Origin: UBA935 sp031556725
GTDB lineage: Bacteria > Bacillota > Clostridia > Lachnospirales > Lachnospiraceae
Length of the DNA: 64,000 bases
Assembly: GCA_031556725.1 (NCBI GenBank)
Contig: JAVBSL010000006.1
Location: forward strand, 75,157-139,156
Direction of reading: 5' to 3'
The position numbers were made by a program, and so were the translations under genes. This document shows, piece after piece, positions 52,753-61,539 of this stretch. Each line of letters begins with the position of its first letter. Positions within the stretch are counted from its first letter, which is position 1. The notes below the pieces were generated by a model. That model was given only the letters and a program-made list of their open reading frames with translations. It was not told the origin of the DNA and did no database searches.

Positions 52753-54444
52753 ATGAAACAAAAAAGCTTGAAAGTGGCCATTAATACTATATTTTTGATA
52801 TCCATAGGAATTCCCTTTGCCGTTTCCATTATGGTTCACAGGCCATTGATCGAACAATTGATCCTATCCAATTACCGAACCACGACGAGCCTGACGTTGC
52901 AAAGTATGGCGAATCATATTGACAGCTATGTTGATTCCAGTGAGAACTTCTTCTTTCAATATTTGTTTGATGAAAAGCTGGCCAGATTTTATTCCTATAC
53001 GGATCGTTATGAAATCACCTTGAACAATCGTGAGGTTTTTTACAATTACTTTAAGATATCGGTAAAATACCGGGATACGGCGATAAAGTATATGGCATCA
53101 GGAAATGATTATATAAAGGGCATCTCCTTTATTCCGGAGCATGCCAATACGGATAAGGTCTTTTGCCTTGGAAAAAATCAAAACAGTGTGGAGATTCTGG
53201 AACTGGGGGAAACCGGGCTTGAGGACTTGCTAACAGAAGTTAAGGATATCTCTTTAAAGCAGATACTGATTACTGAGAATGTCAGGAAACAGGCACCGGA
53301 AGGCTGCTTTACCATGGCAAGGCAGATTAACCGGATTGAAAAAGCCAAAAGATGGGGGTATGTTTTCCTGGATATCTCTAAGGATATGTTTGATACGGTG
53401 GTCAGCAACTTTAAGCTGGATAAAAATGCCGATGTTATCATTTCTTACCCCGATGGTCAGGAAGCTTATGCATCTTCGGAACAGATTGATCAAGAACAAT
53501 ATTATGTTTATTCGGCCAGATCGGATGCGGGCTTCTACATTGATTATCTGATTTCTAAAAGTACGGTCACAGAGGCCGAAAATCGCTTATATTTTATTTT
53601 CATCGGGGTATGGACGCTGGTAATTCTGCTTGCTTTTTTTCTTTATAGCCGATTGTTTAAGAATATTTCCGATGCAACCGCCAGGATCATGGATTTCATC
53701 GGTCATTATCAATTGGATGATAAAAAATATGAAATTGAGCAGTTCCATGAAAACGGAATTGTGGAATTTGACAACATCAGCAGTGCGCTGGTAGATATGA
53801 AAAAGCGAATCGGGACATTGGTGGAGGAGGAGTATATCCTTAAGTTAAATCAGCAGATTGCGGAATATAAAGCCATGCAAACCGAAATCAATCCGCATTT
53901 TTTAAATAATGTGCTGGTTTCGCTGATGGCCTTAAACAGACTGTCTGACCAAACGGCGTTGGAAGCAGCTATTATTAGCCTGTCCAAGATGTTCCGCTAT
54001 ACCTGTGAGCATGGCTATGATTCAACAATTGATAAGGAATGCCGGTTTATTGAGTCTTATTTAATGCTGGAGAAGTTAAGGTTTGAAGAGCGGCTGATTT
54101 ACCGGATAGAGGTTGAACCGGAGGTGGGAAATATGGTAATACCCAAACTGTTGATACAGCCTATCGTGGAAAACGCCATGAAACACGGATTTGTTGATAA
54201 TAACAAAATGACGGTTCAAATTCGAGCAAGCAGCTTATCGGACCGGGAAAAAAAGTATATCTGGCTTACCGTAGCAAATAATGGGTGTCCGATGGACAAA
54301 AAGAAACTGCAGGAAAGAAGCGGAGTGGGAATCAGCAATGTGGGAGAACGTCTGCGTATTGTTTATCCTGATTCTTTTATGTGGTACTCTGCGGATTCGG
54401 TATTCGGTACCATCTGTAATCTGCTGATTGTCATCGGTGAATAA
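52753..54444 (+). CDS. YesM-type sensor histidine kinase
   Basis: A 563-residue kinase. The first membrane helix is at about 11-31, an extracellular sensor domain follows to about 275, and a second helix lies at about 278-298. The kinase core has the His_kinase motif EINPHFLNNVLVSL with phospho-acceptor His382, then LIQPIVENAMKHG (N-box) and SGVGISNVGERL (G-box). YesM kinases sense sugars or binding proteins and drive YesN-type AraC regulators of carbohydrate genes. ATG start with AAAGGGAGCAGAGG upstream. YesN follows directly. Together they may control the transporter operon in addition to the single AraC protein. Confidence 0.93.
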   Translation: MKQKSLKVAINTIFLISIGIPFAVSIMVHRPLIEQLILSNYRTTTSLTLQSMANHIDSYVDSSENFFFQYLFDEKLARFYSYTDRYEITLNNREVFYNYFKISVKYRDTAIKYMASGNDYIKGISFIPEHANTDKVFCLGKNQNSVEILELGETGLEDLLTEVKDISLKQILITENVRKQAPEGCFTMARQINRIEKAKRWGYVFLDISKDMFDTVVSNFKLDKNADVIISYPDGQEAYASSEQIDQEQYYVYSARSDAGFYIDYLISKSTVTEAENRLYFIFIGVWTLVILLAFFLYSRLFKNISDATARIMDFIGHYQLDDKKYEIEQFHENGIVEFDNISSALVDMKKRIGTLVEEEYILKLNQQIAEYKAMQTEINPHFLNNVLVSLMALNRLSDQTALEAAIISLSKMFRYTCEHGYDSTIDKECRFIESYLMLEKLRFEERLIYRIEVEPEVGNMVIPKLLIQPIVENAMKHGFVDNNKMTVQIRASSLSDREKKYIWLTVANNGCPMDKKKLQERSGVGISNVGERLRIVYPDSFMWYSADSVFGTICNLLIVIGE

Positions 54445-54460
54445 GTGGAGAGGAGCGAAT

Positions 54461-55867
54461 ATGAATATATTGATTGTTGATGATGAACGGCTGGTTCGGG
54501 TGACGTTACAGCTGATGCTGGAAGAATTATATGGAGAAGAAAATGATATCTATCAGGCCGGTAATGCGGCAGAAATGGAGGCCATGCTGCAAAAGATGCC
54601 TTTTGATCTGGTTTTTCTGGATATCAACATGCCCAAACAACAGGGCCTTCAGGCAATGGAACAGATAAAAGATCAATATAAAGGCTGCGCATGGTGTATC
54701 TTAACCGGATACGGTTACTTTGAATACGCCAAAAAGGCTCTCGAGCTGGGAGCGAAAGGGTATTTGCTTAAACCGCCGGATTCCAATGAATTGAAGGACT
54801 TTATGGATCATATTAAGGAAGAACGCCTGCAGGAACATAAAAAGGATCGCAGCTTCTTTATCGAAGCGGTACGAAAAGGTATTTATCTGGATGATTTTAC
54901 CGATATCCGGCAGACCGAAGGGAATTTTAATCTTTCTGTTTTTTGGGTGGATGCCCGGAATGAGGAACGGTGTAGAAATATTTATCAGGATTTATATCAG
55001 AGACTGGATCAATTCATCAACCATATTACGGAAGAGGATACTGGATTTGGACTTTTCTTCGGAACTAACGGAGAATTATGCCTGTTGATTAAGGGAGAAG
55101 GACAGCTGCGGATCAACAGTTTCTTAAAGCTGCATTTTCACGAGTATAGTGAGGAAGCAATGATAGTGGCATTTGTGGCGGAGTTCCAGGGAATTCAGGC
55201 GGTAAAGACAACGCTGCAGTTAATGACAGCATTGTCACCTTTGCGTTTTTATCAGAAAAACCTGGATATGGTCAGAGTGGAAGATCTGAATCAGGATACG
55301 GATATCATGAAAAAGCAATATCTTGGCGAACAGCTGGAACAGCTGACTTCGAAGTATTTTGCCGGGGATCTGGAGGGTTTTAATCATTTGGTACAGAAGA
55401 TGTTGGCTGAAAAGGATGACAGCTTGCCATTGACCGAGGAAGTCATTGGACGCCTGAGTATAATATGGGGAGCTGACTTCAAGGCAGCAGATATCGAAGG
55501 GCTATTACAGGAAATGAAAATGTTTTTTACCAAAGACCAGTTACAGCTTCAGTCACAGAATCAGATTATTCCGCAGATCTGCAAATATGTTGAAGGCAAT
55601 TACATGGGAGATGTGTCGATTGAAAAGATGGGCTCGGTTATGGCCATTACGCCCACCTATCTAAGCCGGATATTCAGGGAAAAAACCGGTGAAAAGTATA
55701 TTGACTATGTGACAGGGGTGCGGATGGAAAAAGCCAGAGAATTGTTGGAGGTGGGGCAGTATCCGGTAAAACAGGTCAGTGAGATGGTGGGGTATACCAG
55801 CGAGAAATATTTTTCTAAAGCATTTAAGAAGGCTTTTGGGATGAGTCCTTCCGGTTATCAGAAATAG
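54461..55867 (+). CDS. YesN-type response regulator (REC + AraC)
   Basis: A 468-residue regulator. The receiver domain (about 1-120) has Asp7/Asp8, phospho-acceptor Asp54 in FLDINMPK and Lys in LLKPPDS. A long middle region (about 130-365) has no clear motif. The C-terminal AraC domain (about 370-468) has VSIEKMGSVMAITPTYLSRI and VKQVSEMVGYTSEKYFSKAF, ending GMSPSGYQK. The start at ATG 54461 is chosen for GGAGAGGAG at 54448-54455; an upstream in-frame ATG would overlap YesM. It is the output partner of the YesM kinase. Confidence 0.93.
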   Translation: MNILIVDDERLVRVTLQLMLEELYGEENDIYQAGNAAEMEAMLQKMPFDLVFLDINMPKQQGLQAMEQIKDQYKGCAWCILTGYGYFEYAKKALELGAKGYLLKPPDSNELKDFMDHIKEERLQEHKKDRSFFIEAVRKGIYLDDFTDIRQTEGNFNLSVFWVDARNEERCRNIYQDLYQRLDQFINHITEEDTGFGLFFGTNGELCLLIKGEGQLRINSFLKLHFHEYSEEAMIVAFVAEFQGIQAVKTTLQLMTALSPLRFYQKNLDMVRVEDLNQDTDIMKKQYLGEQLEQLTSKYFAGDLEGFNHLVQKMLAEKDDSLPLTEEVIGRLSIIWGADFKAADIEGLLQEMKMFFTKDQLQLQSQNQIIPQICKYVEGNYMGDVSIEKMGSVMAITPTYLSRIFREKTGEKYIDYVTGVRMEKARELLEVGQYPVKQVSEMVGYTSEKYFSKAFKKAFGMSPSGYQK

Positions 55868-56003
55868 ATAAAGAAAACTGTTGCCCATATTTGTTATAAT
55901 CAATTGGATGTTTAGATTTCATATGTACAATATTGCTGTAACCCAAATCAATTGATAGATGAGAATTATTTACAGCAATTTTACGAGGATTTCTTTTTGC
56001 ATA

Positions 56004-56034
56004 TTGACTCTTACGTCACGTAATCTTATATACT
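56004..56034 (+). promoter_or_regulatory. ridA promoter with a 13-bp palindrome in its spacer
   Basis: TTGACT (56004-56009) precedes TATACT (56029-56034) by 19 bp, or the overlapping TTATAT (56026-56031) by 16 bp. The spacer holds TTACGTCACGTAA (56011-56023), a perfect palindrome around a central C. Such a site between -35 and -10 would suit a repressor or a MerR-type activator. Further upstream, a 10-pair inverted repeat (55932-55941 with 55970-55979) lies after yesN. Confidence 0.5.
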
Positions 56035-56063
56035 TAGACTAATAAATGCAAAGGAGAAAGAGT

Positions 56064-56429
56064 ATGAAGGATATTATTAGATGTGACGTAAATGAAGAAT
56101 GGGCACATTCTGGGACAGTAGAGGCCGGTGGCTTTGTCTTTTTAAGTTATTGTGTAGGCAATATCGGACAGCCTGTTGAAGCACAGATAAATGGAGCATT
56201 TGACCATCTGGCCGACAGACTGGAAGCGATTGACTTAACGTTAGAATCAGTAGTAAAACTGGATGCACTGTTTCGTGATGTTTGGGATATTCCGCTGATG
56301 GAAAAGGTCATCAAAGAGAGATTTGGCGGTAAATATCCGGCACGTAAGTCTATCCAGACAGAATTTGCTCATCGCGGTGGCGCAGATGGATTAAAATTTC
56401 AACTGGATGCAATTGCATATAGAGGCTAA
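56064..56429 (+). CDS. RidA/YjgF family protein
   Basis: A 121-residue member of the RidA/Rid family, trimeric proteins that hydrolyse reactive enamine/imine intermediates from PLP enzymes, or bind small ligands. Family segments are FVFLSYCVGNIGQPVEAQI, VVKLDALFRDVWDIPLMEKV and YPARKSIQTEF; the Arg in YPAR is the substrate-binding Arg of active RidA proteins. The length is close to the family norm. The start at ATG 56064 has AAGGAG upstream. It has its own promoter with a palindrome and no partner gene in line; a MerR regulator gene follows after 211 bases. A paralogous Rid subfamily is possible. Confidence 0.85.
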   Translation: MKDIIRCDVNEEWAHSGTVEAGGFVFLSYCVGNIGQPVEAQINGAFDHLADRLEAIDLTLESVVKLDALFRDVWDIPLMEKVIKERFGGKYPARKSIQTEFAHRGGADGLKFQLDAIAYRG

Positions 56430-56640
56430 TAGTATAAAAAAGAATATTATTTGACAACTATCACCATATGCATCATCTCCAAATACAAGAAAGTTCTCAA
56501 AATGTACTCATTTTGGCAAAAGGTGAACCATCTCTGCGTGGATAGCACGGACCAATAAGTGACTTATACAAATACTACCATATTTCAATTAATATATAAA
56601 TAAAATGTTACAGGTGATGTTTTGTTGGAAGGAAGGAATT

Positions 56641-57612
56641 ATGGAACTGCAATCAATCAGCATAGTATCTAAACAATTTAATATATCAGTAAGGACTTTA
56701 CGCTATTATGAACAGATTGGCTTAATCTCCAGTGATAAGAAAAATGATAGTGCTTACCGCTTTTACAACGAGGACACCATTAAAAGAATCCAGCAAATTA
56801 TAATCTTACGTAAATTAAGAATACCGTTGAAGCAAATCGCCGAGATACTGCAAGACGAAAATGTAGCATTAGCAATAGAGGTGTTTCAACAAAATCTTAA
56901 TGAAATAGATGATGAAATAATTGCCCTGTCCACCATCAGGAACATCATTCAATCATTTATTGAGCGGTTGAGCAGTAAAAATGCAAAATTGCAATTAGTG
57001 GATGATCAGAATCTATTGGAAATTGTGGATTCTTTAACAGCTTCAAAAATCAATTTTAAAGAGGAGAAAACTATGGATGCATTAATCAAAGCAAATGAAA
57101 GACTGAACAAGTTAACCGACCGGGATGTCCGGATGGTATATCTGCCACCGATGACAGTGGCGTCATATTGTTGCAAAGATAACAGTACCGGTGATATTGC
57201 CGGCGAGGCAATCATGTCATTATCGATTGACCTAATCGGACAAAATCCCGATATCCGCCGTTTTAACTTTCTTACTCACAAGGAAAATAGCGTAGAAAAT
57301 GATGGGTTTGAACTGTGGGTAACGATTCCGGAGGATATGGACATCCCGGAACCTTTTATAAAACGGTATTTTCAGGGTGGGCTATATGCTTCCCATACGA
57401 TTCCCTGCGGGGCATATGAAGAATGGAACTTGTTAAAGGAATGGGTCCATGAGCAAAAGGAAATCGGCGTGGACTGGAGCTGTCGAACCGTCCCTGAAAC
57501 AACAAATCGGGAATGGGTCCTTGAAGAAATTTTAAACTATCACGGAATCGTAAACGAAAATAACCCGGGCGGCTGGCAGGTGGATTTGCTACTGCCGGTG
57601 ATAAAGAAATAA
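56641..57612 (+). CDS. MerR-family regulator with GyrI-like ligand domain
   Basis: A 323-residue regulator. The N-terminal MerR winged helix (about 1-70) has VSKQFNISVRTLRYYEQIGL and YRFYNEDTIKRIQQI; a coiled dimerisation helix (about 75-120) follows. The C-terminal part (about 150-320) is a GyrI/AraC-type effector-binding domain, with EGGLYASHTIP-like and EEWNLLKEWVHE segments, as in BmrR. Such proteins bind amphipathic drugs or other small toxic molecules and activate efflux or detoxification genes. The start at ATG 56641 has GGAAGGAA upstream. The AlkX-type glycosylase gene follows by 20 bases. A small stem-loop lies upstream at 56498-56515. Confidence 0.9.
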   Translation: MELQSISIVSKQFNISVRTLRYYEQIGLISSDKKNDSAYRFYNEDTIKRIQQIIILRKLRIPLKQIAEILQDENVALAIEVFQQNLNEIDDEIIALSTIRNIIQSFIERLSSKNAKLQLVDDQNLLEIVDSLTASKINFKEEKTMDALIKANERLNKLTDRDVRMVYLPPMTVASYCCKDNSTGDIAGEAIMSLSIDLIGQNPDIRRFNFLTHKENSVENDGFELWVTIPEDMDIPEPFIKRYFQGGLYASHTIPCGAYEEWNLLKEWVHEQKEIGVDWSCRTVPETTNREWVLEEILNYHGIVNENNPGGWQVDLLLPVIKK

Positions 57613-57632
57613 TCTGATCTGGGAGACGATAA

Positions 57633-58790
57633 ATGAAAATAAGTAAAGAAGATGCCTGCCGGTTTTTGGTCAGCTATCAGCATTTAAACGATTCCACCGC
57701 ACTTTACGGTACGGAAGGAATTTTAGAGTACATCAGAAAAGTGGGATGCATACAATACGATCCGTTAAACATAATAGGCCGTAATGCTGACCTTGTGCTG
57801 CAGGCAAGAGTCAAGGATTATAACGTAACGATGCTGGAGCATCTTTTGTATAAAGAGCGGGCACTTCTTGATGGCTGGGATAAAATGATGTCTATCTATT
57901 CCAGTGAAGATTGGCCGTATTTTCACCTTGCCCGTGAGCAGAGAGGGAAAGAAACCATTGCAGTTCTGGAACACCGCAAACAATCGGAAGCACTGCTTTA
58001 CACCGATGCCGTGATGGATAATCTTATGCAGAATGGCCCCATGCTGCCCAAACAGATTCCTCTTGGGGCAGCCACAGCGAGCAGCTGGGGACATCGAAAC
58101 CTTTCCAGTGCCACAATGGATTATCTCTTTCACATCGGTAAGATCGGAGTATATCAGAAGAACAATGTAAATAAAGTATATGACCTGATTGAAAATCTTC
58201 TTCCTGCCGATATTCTTAACCAGCCCAATCCATTTGAAAGCGAATACGATTTTTGCAAATGGTATGTATACCGAAGAATCGGCAGCGTGGGGATGCTTTG
58301 GAACAGAAACGGCGGCGGATGGCTTGGACAGTTCATAAGTGATAAAAAGCTGCGGCAGCGCATTCTTGATGAATATGTTGCAGAGGGCTTGCTTCAACGT
58401 GTTGAAGTCACAGGCATACCTGATCCGTTTTATATCAGGAGCGAGGATGTTCATTTTGATATAGATAAAGTAAATGAATCGGATACTATGCGCTTTATTG
58501 CGCCTTTGGATAATCTGCTTTGGGATCGGGACATGGTATCGAAATTGTTCGGTTTTGATTATTCCTGGGAGGTTTATTTGCCTGCGGCAAAAAGAAAATA
58601 TGGCTATTATGTGATACCGGTACTTTATAAGAACCGCTTTGTTGCGCGTTTTGAGCCGGAAAAATCAAACGATCATGTTCGTGTTAAAAACTGGTGGTGG
58701 GAAAAAGACATACAGGTTACAGGTGAGTTGAAGGATTATGCAATGCAGGCGGTGGAAAATTTCTCGATGAAAAATTTCTTAAAGAAATGA
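57633..58790 (+). CDS. AlkX/YcaQ-family DNA glycosylase
   Basis: A 385-residue winged-helix protein of the HTH_42 family (AlkZ, AlkX/YcaQ), which removes damaged bases and unhooks DNA interstrand crosslinks. The catalytic QxD motif characteristic of the AlkX/YcaQ branch is Gln41-Tyr-Asp43 in GCIQYDPLNIIGRN. Three winged-helix modules and a C-terminal beta-barrel part are expected; the family LDNLLWDRDMVSKLFGFDY segment lies near residue 290. ATG start with GGGAGACG upstream. It lies 20 bases after the MerR regulator, so a toxic ligand may induce the repair enzyme. Antibiotic producers use relatives for self-resistance, but no such pathway is seen here. Confidence 0.88.
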   Translation: MKISKEDACRFLVSYQHLNDSTALYGTEGILEYIRKVGCIQYDPLNIIGRNADLVLQARVKDYNVTMLEHLLYKERALLDGWDKMMSIYSSEDWPYFHLAREQRGKETIAVLEHRKQSEALLYTDAVMDNLMQNGPMLPKQIPLGAATASSWGHRNLSSATMDYLFHIGKIGVYQKNNVNKVYDLIENLLPADILNQPNPFESEYDFCKWYVYRRIGSVGMLWNRNGGGWLGQFISDKKLRQRILDEYVAEGLLQRVEVTGIPDPFYIRSEDVHFDIDKVNESDTMRFIAPLDNLLWDRDMVSKLFGFDYSWEVYLPAAKRKYGYYVIPVLYKNRFVARFEPEKSNDHVRVKNWWWEKDIQVTGELKDYAMQAVENFSMKNFLKK

Positions 58791-58823
58791 AAATAGCAAT
58801 TTTTATTAAGACGAATCCGTTAG

Positions 58824-58847
58824 TATCATATATACTATATTATGATA
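58824..58847. repeat. inverted repeat upstream of the araC-clpP pair
   Basis: TATCATA (58824-58830) and TATGATA (58841-58847) are 10 bases apart, 24 bases before the ATG of the small AraC gene. It could be an operator; the AT-rich surroundings lower its significance. Confidence 0.4.
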
Positions 58848-58871
58848 TTATCGTGAACGGAGCGTGAAAAA

Positions 58872-59285
58872 ATGGGAAATAACAGCATAGTAATGACAGT
58901 TATTGATTTCATTGAGGAAAATCTTGAGGAAAAATTAAGCCTGGATGAAGTGGCTGATAAAGTTGGTTACTCAAAATTTCATTTGAACAGATTGTTTTCA
59001 GAAAGTGTAGGCTGTACGATTTATAAATATATCCAAATACGCAGGCTGACAATAGCGGCTGAAAAACTCGTCAATACCGAAAAGCCTATCATTCAGATTT
59101 CCTATGAATCAAATTATGACTCACAGCAGTCATTTACCCTGGCGTTTAAGCAACTATATCTCTGTACGCCGCAAAGGTATAGAATGATTGGAACTTACGC
59201 CCCAAAATTAAACAGATTTACCATAAACAACAGTGCTATGATGATCTGTAAATTTAATGCGAAATGCGAGGTCAGGGCGGCATGA
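58872..59285 (+). CDS. small AraC-family DNA-binding protein
   Basis: A 137-residue protein made only of the AraC DNA-binding domain: LSLDEVADKVGYSKFHLNRL is the first HTH and IIQISYESNYDSQQSFTLAF the second, followed by CTPQRYRM. Residues 110-137 are an extra tail. There is no sugar- or ligand-binding domain, so it resembles SoxS/MarA/Rob-like stress regulators, which are controlled by their level rather than by a ligand. That level could be set by proteolysis. ATG start with GGAGCG upstream. Its TGA overlaps the ATG of a clpP gene by four bases, so regulator and protease subunit are translated together. Confidence 0.88.
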   Translation: MGNNSIVMTVIDFIEENLEEKLSLDEVADKVGYSKFHLNRLFSESVGCTIYKYIQIRRLTIAAEKLVNTEKPIIQISYESNYDSQQSFTLAFKQLYLCTPQRYRMIGTYAPKLNRFTINNSAMMICKFNAKCEVRAA

Positions 59286-59869
59286 GTACAATACCATATG
59301 TGATAGAACAAACAAGCAGAGGAGAGAGAAGTTACGATATTTACTCCAGGCTTTTGGCAGATAGAATCATTATCCTGGGAGAAGATGTAAACGACACCAC
59401 AGCCAGTATAGTTACGGCGCAGCTATTGTTTTTGGAAAGTCAAGATCCTGACAAGGACATAAGCTTTTATATTAACAGTCCGGGCGGTTCCGTAACAGCA
59501 GGTTTTGCTATATTTGACACAATGAATTATATAAAATGCGATGTATCGACAATTTGCGTTGGACTTGCTGCGAGTTTTGGTTCCTTTTTACTCGCCGCCG
59601 GTACCCGCGGGAAGCGATTTGCTTTACCAAATGCCGAAATTATGATTCATCAGCCGGCTATATCCGGAGGAATGAAAGGTCCTGCCAGTGACATTAAGAT
59701 AATGTCCGATCATATGCAAAAAAGCAAGCAAAGACTGAATCACTTATTAGCACAGAATACCGGACGGAGCATCGAGGAAATAGAACGTGATACAGACCGA
59801 GATAATTATATGTCCGCAGAAGAAGCCAAAGCCTACGGCATAATCGATTCCGTTATATCAAAACGTTGA
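59282..59869 (+). CDS. clpP: ATP-dependent Clp protease proteolytic subunit (additional ClpP)
   Basis: A 195-residue serine peptidase subunit. IPYVIEQTSRGERSYDIYSR, YINSPGGSVTAG and NAEIMIHQP are family signatures. The catalytic Ser lies in GLAASFGSFLL, His in MIHQP and Asp in TDRDNYM. In most ClpPs the residue after the catalytic Ser is Met (AASMG); here it is Phe. The N-terminal segment that makes the axial pore is short. The start at ATG 59282 is coupled to the AraC stop; an upstream in-frame ATG at 59264 is possible. It is not next to tig or clpX, so it is probably a second, accessory ClpP. A partner ATPase is not in the window. Confidence 0.92.
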   Translation: MSTIPYVIEQTSRGERSYDIYSRLLADRIIILGEDVNDTTASIVTAQLLFLESQDPDKDISFYINSPGGSVTAGFAIFDTMNYIKCDVSTICVGLAASFGSFLLAAGTRGKRFALPNAEIMIHQPAISGGMKGPASDIKIMSDHMQKSKQRLNHLLAQNTGRSIEEIERDTDRDNYMSAEEAKAYGIIDSVISKR

Positions 59870-59879
59870 TTTTTACAAA

Positions 59880-59908
59880 TTGACAAAGAAAAAAAGCTGT
59901 GATATTAT
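59880..59908 (+). promoter_or_regulatory. promoter of the thiamine salvage operon
   Basis: A perfect TTGACA (59880-59885) and TATTAT (59903-59908) are 17 bp apart, directly upstream of the TPP aptamer. Transcription should start near 59915. Confidence 0.88.
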
Positions 59909-59916
59909 GTGTAATC

Positions 59917-59997
59917 ATGCGAGGGAACTGTAAAAAGTTGAAAAAGGTAAGACCTGACCTCTTGACCTGTCGGCTAATACCGGCGTAGGGAAGCAAT
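59917..59997 (+). ncRNA. TPP riboswitch (THI element)
   Basis: The 3' part matches the conserved thi box closely: TTGACCTG (59963-59970), then CTAATACCGGCGTAGGGAAG (59973-59992). The 5' part has GAGGGAAC and TTGAAA, standing for the usual GGGG and CUGAGA elements. Stem P1 is less clear. Thiamine pyrophosphate binding would favour the terminator at 60023-60060 and so stop expression of tenA-thiD-thiM-thiE. Ends are approximate. Confidence 0.9.
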
Positions 59998-60022
59998 TTC
60001 TTACGCTCGGATTGCGTCTGAA

Positions 60023-60060
60023 AGAGCTTCCAATATTTTATTGGAGGTTCTATTTTTTTT
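60023..60060 (+). terminator. riboswitch-controlled terminator
   Basis: Arms 60023-60035 and 60039-60051 form 13 pairs (two G-U) around a 3-base loop, followed by a run of eight T residues that ends directly at the AAGGAGG of tenA. This is the expression platform of the TPP riboswitch. Confidence 0.88.
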
Positions 60061-60074
60061 AAGGAGGAAAAATT

Positions 60075-60737
60075 ATGTCGTTTATGAAAGAAGTACATAA
60101 ATCTTCAAAGGGTATCTGGGACGATTGCATGGCAACGCCTTTTGTTCAGGAAATTAAAAACGGTACCTTGCCAATGGAAAAATTCAAAGAGTATATGATT
60201 CAGGACAGTATCTACTTAAAGCATTATGCCCGTATTTTTGGAAAAGCCATCTACTGTGCCGCAACATTAAAAGAAATCCAGTTGTACTACTCGGCACTTG
60301 CTTTTGTGACAGACACGGAAGCGGCGGTAAGGTTAAACTATCTGAAGAAGTTTGATATGACAGATGATGATATTGAATTGATTGCGCCTTATAAAGAAAA
60401 CCAAAACTACATTGATTTTATGGTTGAAATAGCGGAAGGCAGCAATAGTTGTGAGATTTTGATGGCAATACTGCCTTGCTTGATGAGTTATTGCTATATA
60501 TTTCGCATTATTGCGGCTGAACCCATTGCCAGGGATTCACCCTATTGGGACTTTATCAGTGATTATGCAACCGATGATATTGATGAATTATATAGTCAGT
60601 GGTACGCTTACGCAGATGAGAAATGCGGCGAACTGTCAACGTCGGAAAAGCAAAAACTAAAGGATATTTTCCTAAAAGGCAGTTTGCTGGAACTTGATTT
60701 TTGGAAAATGGCTTACGGGAGGACTGCACATGAATAA
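60075..60737 (+). CDS. tenA: thiaminase II / aminopyrimidine aminohydrolase
   Basis: TenA releases HMP from base-degraded thiamine (aminopyrimidine), a salvage route in the cytosol. The 220-residue helical protein has the family segments FMKEVHKSSKGIWDD, FKEYMIQDSIYLKHYARIF and CAATLKEIQLYYSAL. The catalytic Cys is in MAILPCLMSY and the conserved Glu in LLELDFWKMAY. ATG start with AAGGAGG at 60061-60067. It is the first gene of the riboswitch-controlled operon and overlaps thiD by 8 bases. The next genes phosphorylate the HMP it produces. Confidence 0.94.
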   Translation: MSFMKEVHKSSKGIWDDCMATPFVQEIKNGTLPMEKFKEYMIQDSIYLKHYARIFGKAIYCAATLKEIQLYYSALAFVTDTEAAVRLNYLKKFDMTDDDIELIAPYKENQNYIDFMVEIAEGSNSCEILMAILPCLMSYCYIFRIIAAEPIARDSPYWDFISDYATDDIDELYSQWYAYADEKCGELSTSEKQKLKDIFLKGSLLELDFWKMAYGRTAHE

Positions 60738-61539
60738 AGTTTTAAGTATTGCCGGCTCTGATTGCAGCGGCGGTGCCGGTATACAGGCGGATTTAAAGAC
60801 ATTTTCCGCACATGGTGTCTTCGGCATGAGTGTAATTGTTTCGGTGGTTGCTGAAAATACAAGCCGGGTCATTGATATTCAGGATATTACACCGGACATG
60901 ATCCGGAAACAGATGGATGCTGTTTTTGAGGATATTGAAGTGGACGCTGTGAAAATCGGAATGCTTTCTACACCGCAGTGTATGGAGGCTGTTGCAGAAA
61001 AACTGATACAGTATAAACCCAAAAATATTGTAATTGATCCGGTTATGTATGCAAAGAACGGATGTGCACTAATGCAGCCGGAAGCGGTTGACACTTTGAT
61101 TAAAGTGATTCTTCCCCTTGCCGATGTACTGACCCCGAATATTCCCGAAGCAGAAGAAATCTCTGGGATGAAGATATTATCAGTGGAGGATATGGAGACC
61201 AGCGCAAGAAAAATTCGTGCAATGGGCTGTAAGGCAGTGGTAATCAAGGGTGGTCACGCCAAAGGAACGGCCGTTGATGTACTATTTGACGGAGAGCAGT
61301 TTACACACTTTGAAGCGGAACGGATAGACACCAGGAACACCCATGGCACCGGCTGCACCTTTTCATCAGCCATTGCGTCCCAGCTTGCCAGGGGCCTATC
61401 GGTTAAAGAAGCGGTGAAAAAAGCAAAAGCCTATGTGACTGGTGCAATTGAACATTCACTGTCAATCGGCAAGGGGAACGGTCCCACTCATCATTTTTAT
61501 GATCTATATGAAAATGGCTTAAGAGAGGATAACCTATGA
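60730..61539 (+). CDS. thiD: HMP / HMP-phosphate kinase
   Basis: ThiD phosphorylates hydroxymethylpyrimidine twice to HMP-PP, the pyrimidine half of thiamine. The 269-residue ribokinase-fold protein starts VLSIAGSDCSGGAGIQADLK, has ALMQPEAVDTL and ends with the anion-hole motif NTHGTGCTFSSAIAS. The start at ATG 60730 is chosen from the conserved N-terminus and GGGAGGAC upstream; the frame extends to 60694 inside tenA. It overlaps tenA by 8 bases and thiM by 4, so the operon is tightly coupled. Confidence 0.95.
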   Translation: MNKVLSIAGSDCSGGAGIQADLKTFSAHGVFGMSVIVSVVAENTSRVIDIQDITPDMIRKQMDAVFEDIEVDAVKIGMLSTPQCMEAVAEKLIQYKPKNIVIDPVMYAKNGCALMQPEAVDTLIKVILPLADVLTPNIPEAEEISGMKILSVEDMETSARKIRAMGCKAVVIKGGHAKGTAVDVLFDGEQFTHFEAERIDTRNTHGTGCTFSSAIASQLARGLSVKEAVKKAKAYVTGAIEHSLSIGKGNGPTHHFYDLYENGLREDNL

